A stretch of 64,000 nucleotides of DNA from Lates calcarifer (lineage: Eukaryota; Chordata; Actinopteri; Centropomidae), in the NCBI RefSeq assembly GCF_001640805.2, contig NC_066844.1:1730008-1794007 (forward strand). The letters run 5' to 3'. Position 1 is the stretch's first letter; the number at the start of each line of letters is the position of its first letter. The notes below the pieces were generated by a model. That model worked only from the letters and a program-made list of their open reading frames with translations. It was not told the DNA's origin and ran no database searches. Below are positions 1-11,711 of the stretch, piece by piece. Made by a program: the position numbers and the translations under genes.

Positions 1-1109
1 AGCTGCTGATGAACGTAGCATCTGAACATGGTACACACACACAGAAATACCTCCACTACTACTTCCTACTACTTTATTGTTTAAGCAGCGTCACATCTGT
101 ATTATAACCTTGAAATCATTATTGTTTGTGCCTGTTTTCATCAATGAAGTCTGGTAGTGATATATAGTGATGTTTCTGGTTCTGGCTGACGTTACCTGGC
201 TCACTTAGATGAACGTCAACGTCAGTATAATAAACCAACACTTGCTACGTTAAGTAACTGACAGTAACGTTAGTTTTACCCGGAGTTTGGTGAACAGAGC
301 TGAATGGTTGTCACGGAGATGGGAGCTCAAATTTAAGGACTGTATGTTGGCTAGACAGCTCCTGAGGATATTAACGATTATCTCCATTCACGATTATCCC
401 AATGATGGAAATGAACTCAACTTATTGTGAGTGTTTCTTATCACCATGGATGATAAAATCGTATATCGTCCCATCCCTAATCCAGATATACCGATCACTA
501 CTGCACTTATTCCAAAGATTTTTGTCCCGATCAATCATTTACACCCAAACACATGGTCCAAAACCAGAATTACCCTTTAATACTCACTTTAACCTTGACT
601 GAAAACCACACCCTAAAACATTTGATTATTGTCATTAAAAGCAGCTAAGTGTCGGAGTTTATTTCTTTGGATAAACAGATAAAAATAGATGGTTTGACGT
701 CACCTGCAGTTATTTTCAGCAGCCACCATGAAGTGTGATATTAGAAAACCTTTCAACAATCTGAAACATCTGCAGCAAATGTCAGGTTTTAGTTTCAACA
801 GGACATGAAGAGGGTCTTTCAAATAAGACGTTTGCTTCAGTAGATGCAGGCTGGCAAAATCAGAAATGGAGAAATTGTTGTTCTGATGTTAAACCATGCT
901 TTTAGAACTGTGTAGCACTCAATTGCTAAGTATATTCTTTATATACACAGTATATGTGTGTAAATTCTCAATATGAGCACATCTTTTAGTCCAGCTTTAT
1001 TGACACACAACTCTTACTACATTCTGTATGTTGCTTGTGTATGTGAAAAATAAAATAATTTCATCATCTGAGTGTATTAAAATTGTTCTGTGTGTGTTGT
1101 GTCTTCCAG
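1..1109. other. Upstream intron of podxl2 (no exon seen)
   Basis: The acceptor at 1108-1109 places this stretch inside an intron of the sialomucin gene. I found no convincing coding exon here. The block 131-182 recurs near 43924-43974, so part of it is interspersed repeat. The mucin-domain exons must lie before the window. Confidence 0.6.
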
Positions 1110-2822
1110 GGGTGATAGCTACTAAGGATGTGCTAGGCATGCTGGGAGAGATCAGGAAGAGTCTGAACAAGGTACAGTGAGGATATCGGCCTGACGGCAC
1201 AACCTGCATGAATAGATTTTTAAATGATGGTTTCCTTTCTGAGGAAACCTACCTACCTACCTACCTTAAAGCTTCTTTCACTGATTTCTTGCCTAAAAAA
1301 GGACGTAGCTCTCTGGCTTCCTTCCTGATATTTTTAGAAAGCTGAGCTGAAAGTAATAGAGTTTAAAAATATTCCAGCTTTCAGTAAGAGATCAGCCAGG
1401 TTGTAAAGTTGTAAAGCACCTGCAGGAAACATGACCAGGTTTCCTCTAAGTGTCTGTCATCAGTCTGTGGTGGCCTCAAACAGCCACTGTTAACTGTTGA
1501 ATACATCCATTTACTCAAGTACTCTTCTCAAGAATAGGTTTGTGGTACTTGTACTTTACTCCCATTTAATGCTACTGCTGCTTAGCCCGATTAAACTACC
1601 TGAAAAAAGTAGTTAAAACCAGCCCCACCTGGAGCAGATACAGCTGTAAACTTCTTCATTCTTAATTGATGCATCGTGATTAATAATCGGTCATATAAAG
1701 TAATATATCACTGATGGGGGACATTTTCCTGCAGAATGAATACTTCTACTTTCCTGCTTTAAGTACATTTTGCTGAGAGTATTTCTGTTCTTTTACTGAC
1801 GTAAGATTTTGCAGGACTTTGTAATGGAGTACTTTCTCCACCACTGCATTCATCTTAATTTCAAATGTTGATCTTCAGCTGAGATCATCTCAAGTTTTAT
1901 ATTTGAATCAGTATTATAATTAACTCATGATCAATTTAATACTCCGCTGAATATACCAGATTATCAGTTAAGTGTCTGAGGTTGGCGTGGAGGTGTTGTG
2001 GTGAAGTTACATATGATTTAGTGTAACATCACATATGTGTTTGTGTTAAAGTACAGTGTATGTGTGTGTTTTCCTGCCTCCTCCTCAGCTGGGCATCCAG
2101 AACTACAGTGCAGCCAGCAGTTGTCAGTCTCGCCCCAGTCAAACACGCAGCGACTACGGCAAGCTGTTTGTGGTCCTGGTGATCATCGGCTCCATCTGCA
2201 TGGTCATCATCACGTCTGGATTTATTTACATCTGCTGGCAAAGACGACTGCCTGCAACCAAGACCACGGTCAGTAAAACACAGACATCCACACCACAGAC
2301 AGACAGTCAGACAGTCTCCGCTAAAAGAGAGGGAATACCGGAGCTTCTTCTCTTTGACCTTTCAGTTTCGCGCTGAGGAGCTTCACTTTGTGGAGAACGG
2401 CTGCCATGACAACCCGATGCTGGACGTGACCAACGACAGCCAGCCTGAGATGCAGGAGAAGAAGCCGAGCGTCAACGGGCTCGCAGGGGGAGGAGGAGGA
2501 GGAGAAGGAGGGAAGGGAAGGGAGGACAGCAATCGCTGGCAGGTGATGGGATGACTGATGGAGTGGATGGATGAAGTGGTGAAGTGGGGGGTGAACAGAT
2601 GGATGGAGGAGGAAATAAAGTTCCAGCAGACCTGGCAGTGGTTTGGAAAAACGTAAAAGGTTTAGTGTTGAACAACCTGCTGTCGTGTTTCTTGAGGGAG
2701 AATTTAGCTTTATTCTTCTTGGCAACAACATAAAAGCTTCATGTTTTTTTGTTTTTTTTCAGGTGTTTGTCAATCAAGCGGCGACCGAGGAGGAGGAGGA
2801 GGAGCAGGACACACATCTCTGA
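1110..2822 (+). CDS. podxl2: Podocalyxin-like sialomucin, 3' coding exons (endoglycan, podxl2-like), partial
   Basis: Type I membrane sialomucin of the CD34/podocalyxin/endoglycan group, which acts in cell adhesion and apical or axonal surface organisation. Only the C-terminal part is present: exons 1110-1171, 2089-2268, 2366-2542 and 2763-2822, all with AG/GT borders and compatible phases (the first exon is entered with two bases of a split codon, then phase 0 throughout). In order: a juxtamembrane stem (IATKDVLGML), a cysteine, one hydrophobic membrane span (LFVVLVIIGSICMVIITSG), a basic stop-transfer (CWQRRLP), then the conserved tail with ENGCHDNPMLDV and EMQEKKPSVNG, a Gly-rich stretch, an acidic run and C-terminal DTHL. 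DTHL is the known PDZ ligand bound by NHERF proteins in this family. CWQRRLP and ENGCHDNP are closer to PODXL2 than to PODXL as I remember them, so podocalyxin itself is the alternative. The mucin domain and signal peptide lie outside the window. Confidence 0.85.
1511..1850. repeat. Dispersed fish repeat with TACTTTTACTCAAGTA-type ends (copy 1)
   Basis: Short AT-rich interspersed element in a podxl2 intron, with diagnostic phrases CTTGTACTTTACT, AAGTACATTTTGCTGA and GTAATGGAGTACTTT. Related copies occur near 3468-3832, 11425-11711, 30290-30920, 35790-35960 and 41785-42080. It looks like a non-autonomous MITE-type family with no coding capacity. Confidence 0.65.
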
Positions 2823-3459
2823 TGGAGGAAGAGGAAGAGGAGACAGGTTATGGAGGATGGGCGATTATAAGTGGAGCCTTGAGGGAAGAGGAAGAAGAAA
2901 CAGAAAAAACAGGATGTCTTTGATGGAGAGAAGATAAAGAAAGCGGAGAAGAGAAAGAGTAGTTGAGGAGAAGGTGATAGAGGTGTTGTCCAGTCAGTGT
3001 GAAGCTAGGACGAGGAGCGTGGATGAGGAGTCACTGATATCATCCTGAAGCTTAGACACTGAGGTAAACATCACAAACATGAAGTCAGTAAACTAATGTG
3101 TCAACCTTTTGACTTCAGATCCCTCCTTATGTTGGATTATAACGTCACCATTACATGAAAACACCTCTGCTTAGCGTGCCTTAGGCTTTTAGCTTTTAGC
3201 AATGTGGCTGACGAGACAATTCAAACATTAAACACGTCAGAGCATAAAGCACCTTTTTCCAGCTTTAAATACTTGAATGTAAAAGACTGAAGTTTGGTTG
3301 TTGTTACGTGTCACATGAAGCCAAATGACTGGTAGCAGGAACCTGAAATAATTACAAACATTCCCCCAGGCTGAAAGCAGATATAAGAACAAGAAGACAA
3401 GGTTTACTTTGATTAAACTGATTTTTAAAAACACTGGTGTTGGAGATTAACCAAATAAA
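2823..3459 (+). other. Probable podxl2 3'UTR start with candidate poly(A) signal
   Basis: Downstream of the TGA at 2820-2822 the transcript should continue as 3'UTR. The first good AATAAA I see is at 3454-3459, just before a dispersed repeat. A more distant AATAAA is at 6006-6011. The true end cannot be decided from sequence alone. Confidence 0.35.
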
Positions 3460-3467
3460 TATACTCA

Positions 3468-3832
3468 AGGCTTGTACTTAAGTACATTACCTGAATATAT
3501 TCTATTCTACTATTTTCTTCTACATTTCAGAAGAAAATAACAAACAAACAAAACAAATGACAAACAAAAAACAATGCATTGTTATAGATGAAACTACCCA
3601 ACAGTGTATAAAGTAGTTAAAATTACTCCCACCACCAGTAACAGTGATTATATAGTAATTTGATAACATAATAAAATGCTGCTCAGTGGGATTTTTTTTT
3701 TTTAGCAAGTACATTTTTCTACTAATATTACAATTGCTTAAGTAATATTTTGAATGTAAGACTCTTACTTGTAATGGAGTATTTTTACCAGGTGGTATTG
3801 TTACTTTTACTTAAGTAAAGCCAATTACTTGT
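3468..3832. repeat. Dispersed fish repeat, same family (copy 2)
   Basis: Begins CTTGTACTTAAGTACATTA and ends TTACTTTTACTTAAGTAAAG, with the internal GTAATGGAGTATTTT phrase shared with the copies at 1511 and 30740. No coding potential. Confidence 0.65.
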
Positions 3833-4319
3833 GGGCTAAAGCCATAGCAAAGAATCAAGAATATCCTACTGAGTATTATCATATGAGGCCAGTGTTTTTA
3901 CCTTAGTGTCTAACTTCAGTGACTCCTCTTAGTGACTCCTCCAAACCTCCGGACAGGAAGTAAAGCCTGTAGCAACTTTGAAAGTAAGGTTTTGGCACTT
4001 TATTGATTCCTCTTGGAAATAGTGACTATCATCGTTGAAATGCTGCATCATGTTAAATGTATTACATAAAGTGATTAAAATATCTCTATTTTGCTTATAG
4101 GAATGGTTGTAACCGCTGAGGATGTTTACCGTTACACTCTACAACAAGTCATGTGATCGATATACTTATGTGCTGTTAGCCTAATACGCTTTTTTCAATA
4201 GTGTTGGAATGGCTGCTCTATGCTCCGGGCTAAATCTTGAGGCTATGACACATGGGCAACATTTAGAAGCCAAAAGCATGAAAATATAGCTAGTCACAAT
4301 GTTGACGTTACCGAACCCC

Positions 4320-4870
4320 AAGTCCAAGTCGAGCCCCAAGTCTTCAATGTTTTAGTATTAAATGTTAAAGTCAGAGTCACCGAGAACATGACCGAGTCAC
4401 TACGGTCATGTGCAGGTCACTAGTTTAATGTCCGAATCACCACGATCACGTCAGAGTCACTATGATCCCGTCCAAGTCAGCAAGTTACTTGGGGTCACAA
4501 AGGATATGTCACAATGTCACTACCATCATTTCCAAGTTAGTACAGTCATGTTCAAGTCACTATGGTCATGTTTGAGTCAGTATTGTCCCGTCCATATTAC
4601 TATAGCCTGTGTTCGAGATACAGTGATCATGTCCAAGTCAGCAAGTCACTTGGAGTCACAAAGGACATGAGCCACTGTGTCACTACAACCATGTCCGAGT
4701 CACTAGAATCATGTCTGAATGACTGTAGTCATGTCCAAGTCACTACAATAATTCTCGAGTCACTGTGCTCATGACAGTCATTAAGGACATGTATGAGCCG
4801 CTGAGGCCATACCCAAGTCACTATGATTGTGTCCGAGTCACTGTGGTCAAGTTCGAATGTTGAAGTCATT
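4320..4870. repeat. Degenerate 20-bp minisatellite (AGTCACTATGGTCATGTCCA-like)
   Basis: About twenty diverged tandem units of roughly 20 bases, consensus AGTCACTATGRTCATGTCCR, run through this stretch. A longer block beginning GTCCAAGTCAGCAAG occurs at 4470 and again at 4631, a spacing of 161 bases, so there is a higher-order period over the 20-base unit. The flanks (4280-4320 and 4980-5020) carry the GACTTG/CAAGTCC phrases also seen at 23220-23515. No protein is predicted. Confidence 0.8.
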
Positions 4871-5039
4871 GCTGTCGTGCTGGTTAATGAGGAGATGTCA
4901 GAGTTGCTACAGTTATGTTTGAGTCTGACTGATTGAATAAACAGATATTTAAGTCCAAATTTTCCAAAATTAATCAAAACTGGGGACTTGTACTGGTCTC
5001 GACAAGTCCAGGTCGCCATTCATGAAATACTGACCAGTA

Positions 5040-6660
5040 GTGACCAAACTATTGACCAAATAATTTGTGATGTTTTTGTCTGACTCTAACACGCTAGCTT
5101 ACTCAAGTCACTGCTCAGGAACGGAGATAGACAGTTGCCAGTTTTTTCAACATCGCTTTTTTGGTTTTCATTTATTCAGTTTCTGACGATGATTTTGTTG
5201 CTGCAGCTGTCGCTCTCCCTTCCTGTTCCAGACAGTATTGCCCATCTGCATTTCATCAAGATGTTGCCTGTGTTTCAGCTCTTTTACTCTGACTTTTCTC
5301 GATGTAACAATACTGTATATGGCTTCGCTATAAACTACGCTGATTGATATGCACCTTGTCAGCTCAGCAGGATTAATGGAGCGTTTGGGACAGAGTGGGG
5401 ACTGAGATCTGTCCACCCTGAATACCTTTAAACGACTGCCTGCTACGTAGATTATGTTTCTAAGAGCACAAGATACAGGCAGGACACAGTCCCCTTGTCC
5501 TCCACTGGAAGACAGAAGAGACGAGCATGTAGCTTTCAGCATCGCAGCGAGCATCAATATAACAAAACACACAGCTTCTGTTGCTTTTATTTGCTGAAAG
5601 CCAAAGGAGAGAAAGTTTGAGTGACAAGTTTTGTCGCTTTTTGTTGCTAGAAACCAACTGATCAGATTCTGATCATTAGTTTTCACAGATGTTTTTCTTC
5701 TCAGAATCTGACGGCAGCCTCATGTATGTTTGCATTTGTTAGCGGTGCTAGTGCAAGTCAATGGGCATTCAGTTTTAGCAAAAACAAAAAAATAAAACAA
5801 ATGACCCTTTGTATAAAGAAAACAAGGTTAGTTTCCTGGTAAGATTTTAAACCAGGTTTTTGTCCAACATTTTGTTGAGCTTCATTCATACTGCATATTG
5901 TTCTTAAAATTTATTTCACAGATCTTTTTTGTATGTCTGTTTATATGCATTTTTGATTACACGTCTCACCTTTTTTGTTGTCAGTGTAATAAGTTAAATG
6001 TGAGAAATAAAGTTTGGAGAAAATATGACTTCTTGTCATTTCTTTGTCTGATAACCCTGGCCTGGATAACCGGGTCATGGAAATAAACAAATAGACATAT
6101 GACTTCTTGTGTTTGCAGGGTTCTTTTCAAACATAATTTTGCATTATGATTCTGGAGGTAAAAGGACAGTAGGTGAGGGGTCAGTGGGAGCCACAGCAAC
6201 TTTTACACTATCATTACTAAATGTGTCATGCTTAATCCAAACTTTACTTCAGGTTTTGCTGATGAGATTTTTTAGGACTAAGCTTGTCTATAATGATGTT
6301 AAATGTGTTCAAAACGGGTGCAAATAATTGTTTTCACTACTGATTAATCTAATGGATTATTTTCTCAATTATTTGGCCCATAAATTGTCAAATAGTAAAG
6401 CTGAATTCAAACAATTTTTGCTTGAAATTTCACTGAAATGATTAATCAATTATCAAAACAAATTAATTTTCTGATGACTTTTAATTGATCAATGGACTTG
6501 AATGAAAGGCCTTACTCCGTTGCATAAAAACAAAAGAATATGCATTAGGTAGTTCAAGAACATTTACTTATCTACATACTTATTACGTTATATAGAGTTA
6601 TTGTGTTTTTATTGTATTTGTATCTGTCTAAGTCTCTATTTTCCGGATAAACCCTGATAG
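5040..6660. other. Intergenic stretch without a recognisable gene
   Basis: An open frame of 172 codons runs on the minus strand through 5168-5686 but lacks any domain I recognise and sits next to the minisatellite, so it is probably part of a repeat. AATAAA signals are present near 5791 and at 6006-6011. Simple AT-rich sequence fills the rest. Confidence 0.5.
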
Positions 6661-6823
6661 AGTGACGATAAATATATTCAGGCAGACCGCAGCCACCTAA
6701 ACTTCTTTGCAGCAGGGGTCCTTTGAGCTAACGTTAATGCCTGTTAGCTGGTCGCTAATTAGCAGCTACGTACGCAGTCAGATGTTGAAACAGAGGTGGT
6801 AGAATGAGCCCGAAAGATGTCAG
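6660..6823 (+). promoter_or_regulatory. Candidate blcap promoter and non-coding first exon
   Basis: A more CpG-containing stretch (6660-7000) includes a good splice donor, CAG then GTTAGT, with the boundary after 6823. blcap in vertebrates has a non-coding first exon followed by an exon holding 5'UTR and the whole CDS, and the acceptor at 9220-9221 is the obvious partner. The transcription start is not visible, so the 5' limit is approximate. Confidence 0.35.
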
Positions 6824-9221
6824 GTTAGTTCCCTTTTCTTTATAGATTCATTCCAACACAGACTCTGACTGTGAATTCTCGCCATTTTGATGGCTAACCG
6901 GCTGCATTTCTTTACGCCGGTGGTTCAATACATCCGTGAAATCTTTTGTTGTGTTTCAAGCTAAGCTAGCTAGTTAGCCTCCGGTACGTGCTGTTCCTTC
7001 GTCTACGGATGAAACGGTAATGCCAAACTCCGTCCCAGTCTTGCCGATTTTTTGGTGGCCTTGCTTAGAGTGATTTGTAGTTGCTTCTTGAAATGTTTAT
7101 ACAACTGGGTCACAAACCGAACCAAGACCTGGACCAGCGAACATAACAATTCATTTCTAACGTTCTACTTTCAGAACTAGCTCACGCTGCCAGTTAACGT
7201 TGCCGCCCACTGTGATGGATCAGCGATTATAGATAAATTTCCATTAACGGTTAAGAGTACTTAAGTAAAAGCGCTGTTTTTGTACTTCAGTATCCCGAAA
7301 TAACGAGTGGCTTTAGCTGCCTCTTAAATTAATGTGTGTGATGCGCTACGGTGCTTTTGCCTTCACTTGCAAACCTGGCAACCTTAAATTGGTAGATTTT
7401 TGAATGGAGTTTGGTTTTGAGAATACACCAGCCTTAGATATCGCGGACGTTCCCTGTTAACGAGAAGTAAAATCGGCCAGTCTCCTCAATATTTAGTAAG
7501 TTAAAGACGAAACTGTGTATTTAGCTAATCGAGTTATTTAGCTGCTAACTCTGGTTAGCTGTAACTCAACGTTAGCGTTAACTAACTAGCTGTTCAGGTC
7601 AGACGTGCCGGCAAGCTTGCAGATTAGTTTTAAATAGTTATCGTAACATTATTAATAAAGTGTGGTAGTCTGGGAAATCTTGCAGCTGTTCCTGACAGTA
7701 ACTCTGCTTTTGTCCTTCAGCCAGCCGCAGCCGGTTTTAAACCAGGTGCTTTGACGTTAATCTCACCACAGATTTCGACACGGGTCAACGTCAGTTGTTT
7801 TAAGTTTTACTCAACCGAAATCAGTCCACTTCATCTGATTCGGTAGTTTATTTTTACACATCTTGTCACATATCCGTTCAACAGCTTAGCTTAGCTGAGC
7901 GGCTAAGGTACCACTATCAGGCCCTTAGAAGGAAGTTACCCATGTCTATAGTTGGTTAAGTGTTTACTTTTCAGTCATAAAGTCATTAATGTTGGCCGTG
8001 GCACCGATTAGTCACGACTGTATTATGATGTGGCATAAAGCTATCCACTCATTGATGATACACGTCTGTAATCTCTTATATCACCCTGCTAACCAGCATG
8101 CCAGGTGGACCCTGTCCATAAAATGTTATGGTCTGTCATTATAGCAGTTTATGATTTTAACCCGTTTCCTCTAAGGCTCTGTGTATTACAAAGTCTATTT
8201 ATATACTCAAATGCGATGCCTGTGCTAAATCTACAGGCATGCACTGCTATAAAAGGAGTGGTACTAAGTATAGTTTTAATACAAAGGCAGGTGATATTCA
8301 TTGCAACAAAAGGTGATGTTTGAGATAAACTCTTAAAAGTGTGAGTTATAGTGTGTGTGTGTGTTTTATTCATGTAATTATAGAGCTGAATGAAATGTTG
8401 GTTCTGTGTAGGTGAAACAGTGGTGAGACTGAAGATTATTTTTATTATTGCATCAGCTGCGGATTATGTCCTTCCGTCTTTCATTTCTATTGTTTGGTCC
8501 ATGTCAGAGTAAAAGCCTAACACATATTTCCCTGAGTGGACATATTCAAATGGCTGGTTTTGTCCACTCAGCAGTCCAAAAAGCAAAGATATACACGTTA
8601 TATCATAAGAAAATCAGCAAATATTTACAGTTGCAAAGCAGAGAGCAGGGAATATTTGGTATTCTTGTCTAATGGAACAGCTAATAAGTGAATAGGTAAT
8701 GGTTTTCCAATTAGCATTTAATCGACCGATTGTTTCTGCTGTAGAATTAAACTTTTCTCTATTGCATGTAAAGACGACTCTTTATGGATTAACTAGATCT
8801 ATAATATGGCTTCATCCACACACTGTACTACAGCATTAGAAAAAAACAGTTAGTATATCATATTCATAGTCATTTTCTACAGTTACTGAAAGGATGTTTG
8901 TCTAGAGATAAAACAATCAACAGAAAAAAATCAGTAGTCAATATTCTCTCCTTCCATCTGCCCAGTTATGAGGATTTGCTGCTGTTCGTTGTCATTAGTG
9001 AGAGTAAATTTAATATTTTCAGGGTTTTGGACTGTTGGTCTGTTAAACCACCCTGGGCACTGAAATAGTGGTATAATGTTTTACTATTTTCTGGCTCTTA
9101 ATAGACCAAACACTTAGTCGTTGATGAAATTAATATTTACTTGAAGCCCTGGTTTGAGCAGCCTTTGCTCGGAATCTGAAATTGTCAGACGTTTGACTTC
9201 TCTGTGCTCTGCTGTCTCCAG
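6824..9221 (+). other. Probable blcap intron
   Basis: Bounded by the candidate donor at 6824 (GTTAGT) and a clear acceptor CTGTCTCCAG ending at 9221. I saw no coding exon inside it. In mammals the imprinted gene NNAT lies within a BLCAP intron; nothing like neuronatin is visible here. Confidence 0.45.
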
Positions 9222-9459
9222 GGATGACCTGACGACTGCAACATTTGACTTCTTTGACCTGTTCCTGCATCACCCCAGCTCTGTTGGATAGGACCACTCT
9301 CCCACATCTTGCCATCTGCTAAGGGCTGTCGTCCCCCCCTCCCCCATCCACTCACCCACCTGCCACCCTGAGCCTGCCACGTCCTCATCCTTCACAGACC
9401 TCACTCGACCTGTGAAGCGCACCAGCCTTTGCCGACGTCCTCCAACAAAAAAAGAGACG
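9222..9459 (+). other. blcap: blcap 5'UTR part of the coding exon
   Basis: Begins directly after the acceptor CTGTCTCCAG and runs into the CDS. It is C-rich (CCCCCCTCCCCC near 9332-9345), which contrasts with the AT-rich intron before it. Confidence 0.6.
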
Positions 9460-9723
9460 ATGTATTGCCTACAGTGGCTGCTCCCCGTGCTGCTCATCCC
9501 CAAACCGCTGAACCCGGCGCTGTGGTTCAACCACTCCATGTTCATGGGCTTCTACCTGCTCAGCTTCCTGCTGGAGAGGAAGCCCTGCACCATCTGTGCC
9601 TTGGTCTTCCTGGCTGCCCTTTTCCTCATCTGCTATAGCTGTTGGGGCAACTGCTTCCTGTACCACTGCCAGGACGCCGCACTGCCGGACGCTGCCCACG
9701 ACCCAGCGATTGTTGGGACCTAG
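9460..9723 (+). CDS. blcap: Bladder cancer-associated protein homologue (BLCAP)
   Basis: Complete 87-residue, intronless CDS from [18 protein letters not shown] to HDPAIVGT. It is nearly identical to the vertebrate protein, including the [20 protein letters not shown] core, and has the usual length. Two hydrophobic segments (about residues 22-37 and 44-62) and several cysteines indicate a small membrane protein. The mammalian protein reduces growth and promotes apoptosis and has been linked to STAT3 through its N-terminal YXXQ motif, here YCLQ at residues 2-5. The start is the first ATG of the conserved frame and has A at -3. The 5'UTR exon begins at 9222 after an AG acceptor and the 3'UTR runs to about 11.3 kb. 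In mammals codons 2 (Tyr), 5 (Gln) and 15 (Lys) are A-to-I edited; here they are TAT, CAG and AAA, so each target adenosine is present. Confidence 0.98.
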   Translation: MYCLQWLLPVLLIPKPLNPALWFNHSMFMGFYLLSFLLERKPCTICALVFLAALFLICYSCWGNCFLYHCQDAALPDAAHDPAIVGT

Positions 9724-11315
9724 GAGGGAAAGAGGGGGAGAGAGATACCAGGGGGAGAAGGGGAAAAGTGAGGGGTCATGAGGCTTTGCTGGGGAGTTAC
9801 TGTAGAATGATACTGCCATGCTGTATGAGGGGATGGACTACACTTTGGGGGTGGTGGGAGAGCGGAGAAGAGGTGGTGCTGAAAGACTGCTGGGGGTTTA
9901 CAGAGGCGGTACTGAGGAGGAGAAGGGTTGGTTCTCCATGCTGTAAAGAAAAACAGACTTTAATCTGAGGTGGGAGGAGGAGAGGAGGGGACAGCGCCAT
10001 CTGAGGAGACATTATGTTTTATGAAAGAGGCAGCGAAGGAGGCGCATCGAAACTTGAAATGCTAGCGGGGAAGGACACGTGTTAACCTGAGGGGAGAAGC
10101 AATTCACTTTCAGCAAATTTCATTCCAGCATTTGATTGAAAACTATATGATATACAGTATGTACCACAGTATTCTGGTTCTTCTCCAGCTCCAGGCAGAT
10201 TCATGCTGTCAGAAAAAAACAAACAAACAAAAAAAAAACGTGCTGGGTCGTCTTTTTAAAACAAAAACACTCGATCTCAAACTGCCAAAATTCGCTGAAA
10301 TCAAACGGAGCTCAGAAATTTTCAAGTTTCTCTGTCCTCTTGTTCTCGCTCCTCAGACCTTTAAAGTGTTCAGGAGCAGCCGCCATCTTTATATGTTTAC
10401 CCCCTCTTCCTCCCCCCTCCCTCCCCTCGAGGAACCTGACCAAACTCTGTCGCCACTTTGACTCCGCACACGAAACGCTACCCTCCACACGGACAGCACA
10501 CTAACACTGGACAATCAATAACTATGCTGTGAATAACCCCTCCCTTTGCCGCATCGACACACACTCACACACTCACACACACGCACACCTGAGACGGTGT
10601 AATAATGCTAAGAAACTGTCCCGTTGTTATTACCCCACCGTGCTCTGCAGCTGCCCCTCTCCTTGTCTTCCTCATCTCCTCCTCTTCCTCCTCCTCGCCT
10701 CGGGAGCGAACGTCCCCTACCGCCAGACTCACAATTATTTTGTTATGTTTTATTTTTTGCTGTTTTCTTTTTGTTCGTTTTTTTTCTCGTGCATGGGTTG
10801 CCGTTAGTTTTTCTTTTCATGCATTAAGTTCACACATGAATTTTAATGAATTAAAACAAAATGCTGAAAGTTTCCAAAGGTTAGAAACACCTGGGTGAGT
10901 TTGTTTGTTTGTGTGTGTGTGTAGGGTGAATGTCAGGTTTGTGTTATGTGCGATAGGTGTGTATTTTTTGTGTTCATGACATGCTGATAGGCGTAAAAAG
11001 AAAATCTGGTGATGCAGGGAAACAAACAGCAGAAGGTCAGTATTTTCCAGCAACAACACGAAGCAATACAGAAGTTCTGGTCCAGGAAAAGTTTTCACTG
11101 AAGAGAAGTTTACTGGTAAAACAAAAGGGCAAACGATTCCTCGTGTATCACTGCTGTTAAGTGTTATGTTTAGCTGTTAGACACGGGCTAAGGTGTTTAT
11201 ACTGTGTACCTATTGGCATGTTTGTGTGTGTGAGAGTGCGTGTGTGTGTAGCCTCCTGTCGCAGTGCTGAACATGCGCACTGCTACACGATTGCTTTGGT
11301 TTTAATTTAAATAAA
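9724..11315 (+). other. blcap: blcap 3'UTR with poly(A) signal
   Basis: About 1.6 kb without another CDS follows the stop, ending at an AATAAA at 11310-11315 that is followed by a T/GT-rich stretch. The length resembles that of mammalian BLCAP 3'UTRs. It contains purine-rich (9720-9990) and pyrimidine-rich (10650-10790) tracts. Confidence 0.6.
11310..11315 (+). terminator. Likely blcap polyadenylation signal AATAAA
   Basis: Canonical hexamer in the context TTTAAATAAAGG, with T-rich sequence downstream. It is the last signal before a dispersed repeat starts at about 11425. Confidence 0.6.
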
Positions 11316-11424
11316 GGTTTTCCTCTCAATGTGTTAAACCGTGTGGAATCAGACGAATTATTTCTTTAAATTGTGTTTGCTTGTCTTTTTAAAATGTTTT
11401 CACCGCCTGTGTTCGCGTCTTAAT

Positions 11425-11711
11425 TCAGTGGTGGAGGAAGTATTCGGATTCTTAAGTGAAATAGTTTGAATGTTCTGTCAATCACCTAATTGATTAGTTA
11501 ATTAATCATTTCATGTCTAATTTTATGTACTTCTGGGTAGTTTAATCAACAATAGTGCTTCATATTTTCTGAAGCAGATGTGGGTGAAAATGACTCATAA
11601 GTAAAATATTTCCCTCAGAAATGTAATGAGTAGAAGTGTCAAGTGGCATAAAAAGGCAATCAAGTAGATTACAAGTAACTGAAATTTGTACTTAGTTACT
11701 TTCCACCACAG
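11425..11711. mobile_element. MITE-like element with CAGTGGTGGA terminal repeats
   Basis: Starts CAGTGGTGGAGGAAGTA and ends CTTAGTTACTTTCCACCACAG, which is an imperfect inverted copy of the start. It is about 290 bases and non-coding. This is the most complete member of the family also seen at 1511, 3468, 30290, 35790 and 41785. Confidence 0.7.

Noticed and set aside
5168..5686. 172-codon open frame on the minus strand
   Set aside because: Longest unassigned frame, but no domain, low-complexity Gln/Arg end, no splice context, and next to a minisatellite. Likely a chance frame in a repeat.
6824..9221. Search for a neuronatin-like gene nested in the blcap intron
   Set aside because: Nested NNAT is a mammalian feature and no matching small membrane protein frame was seen here.
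9412..9459. In-frame N-terminal extension of blcap by 16 residues
   Set aside because: The upstream in-frame start would be GTG, not ATG, and all vertebrate BLCAP proteins begin MYCLQ, so the ATG at 9460 is the start.
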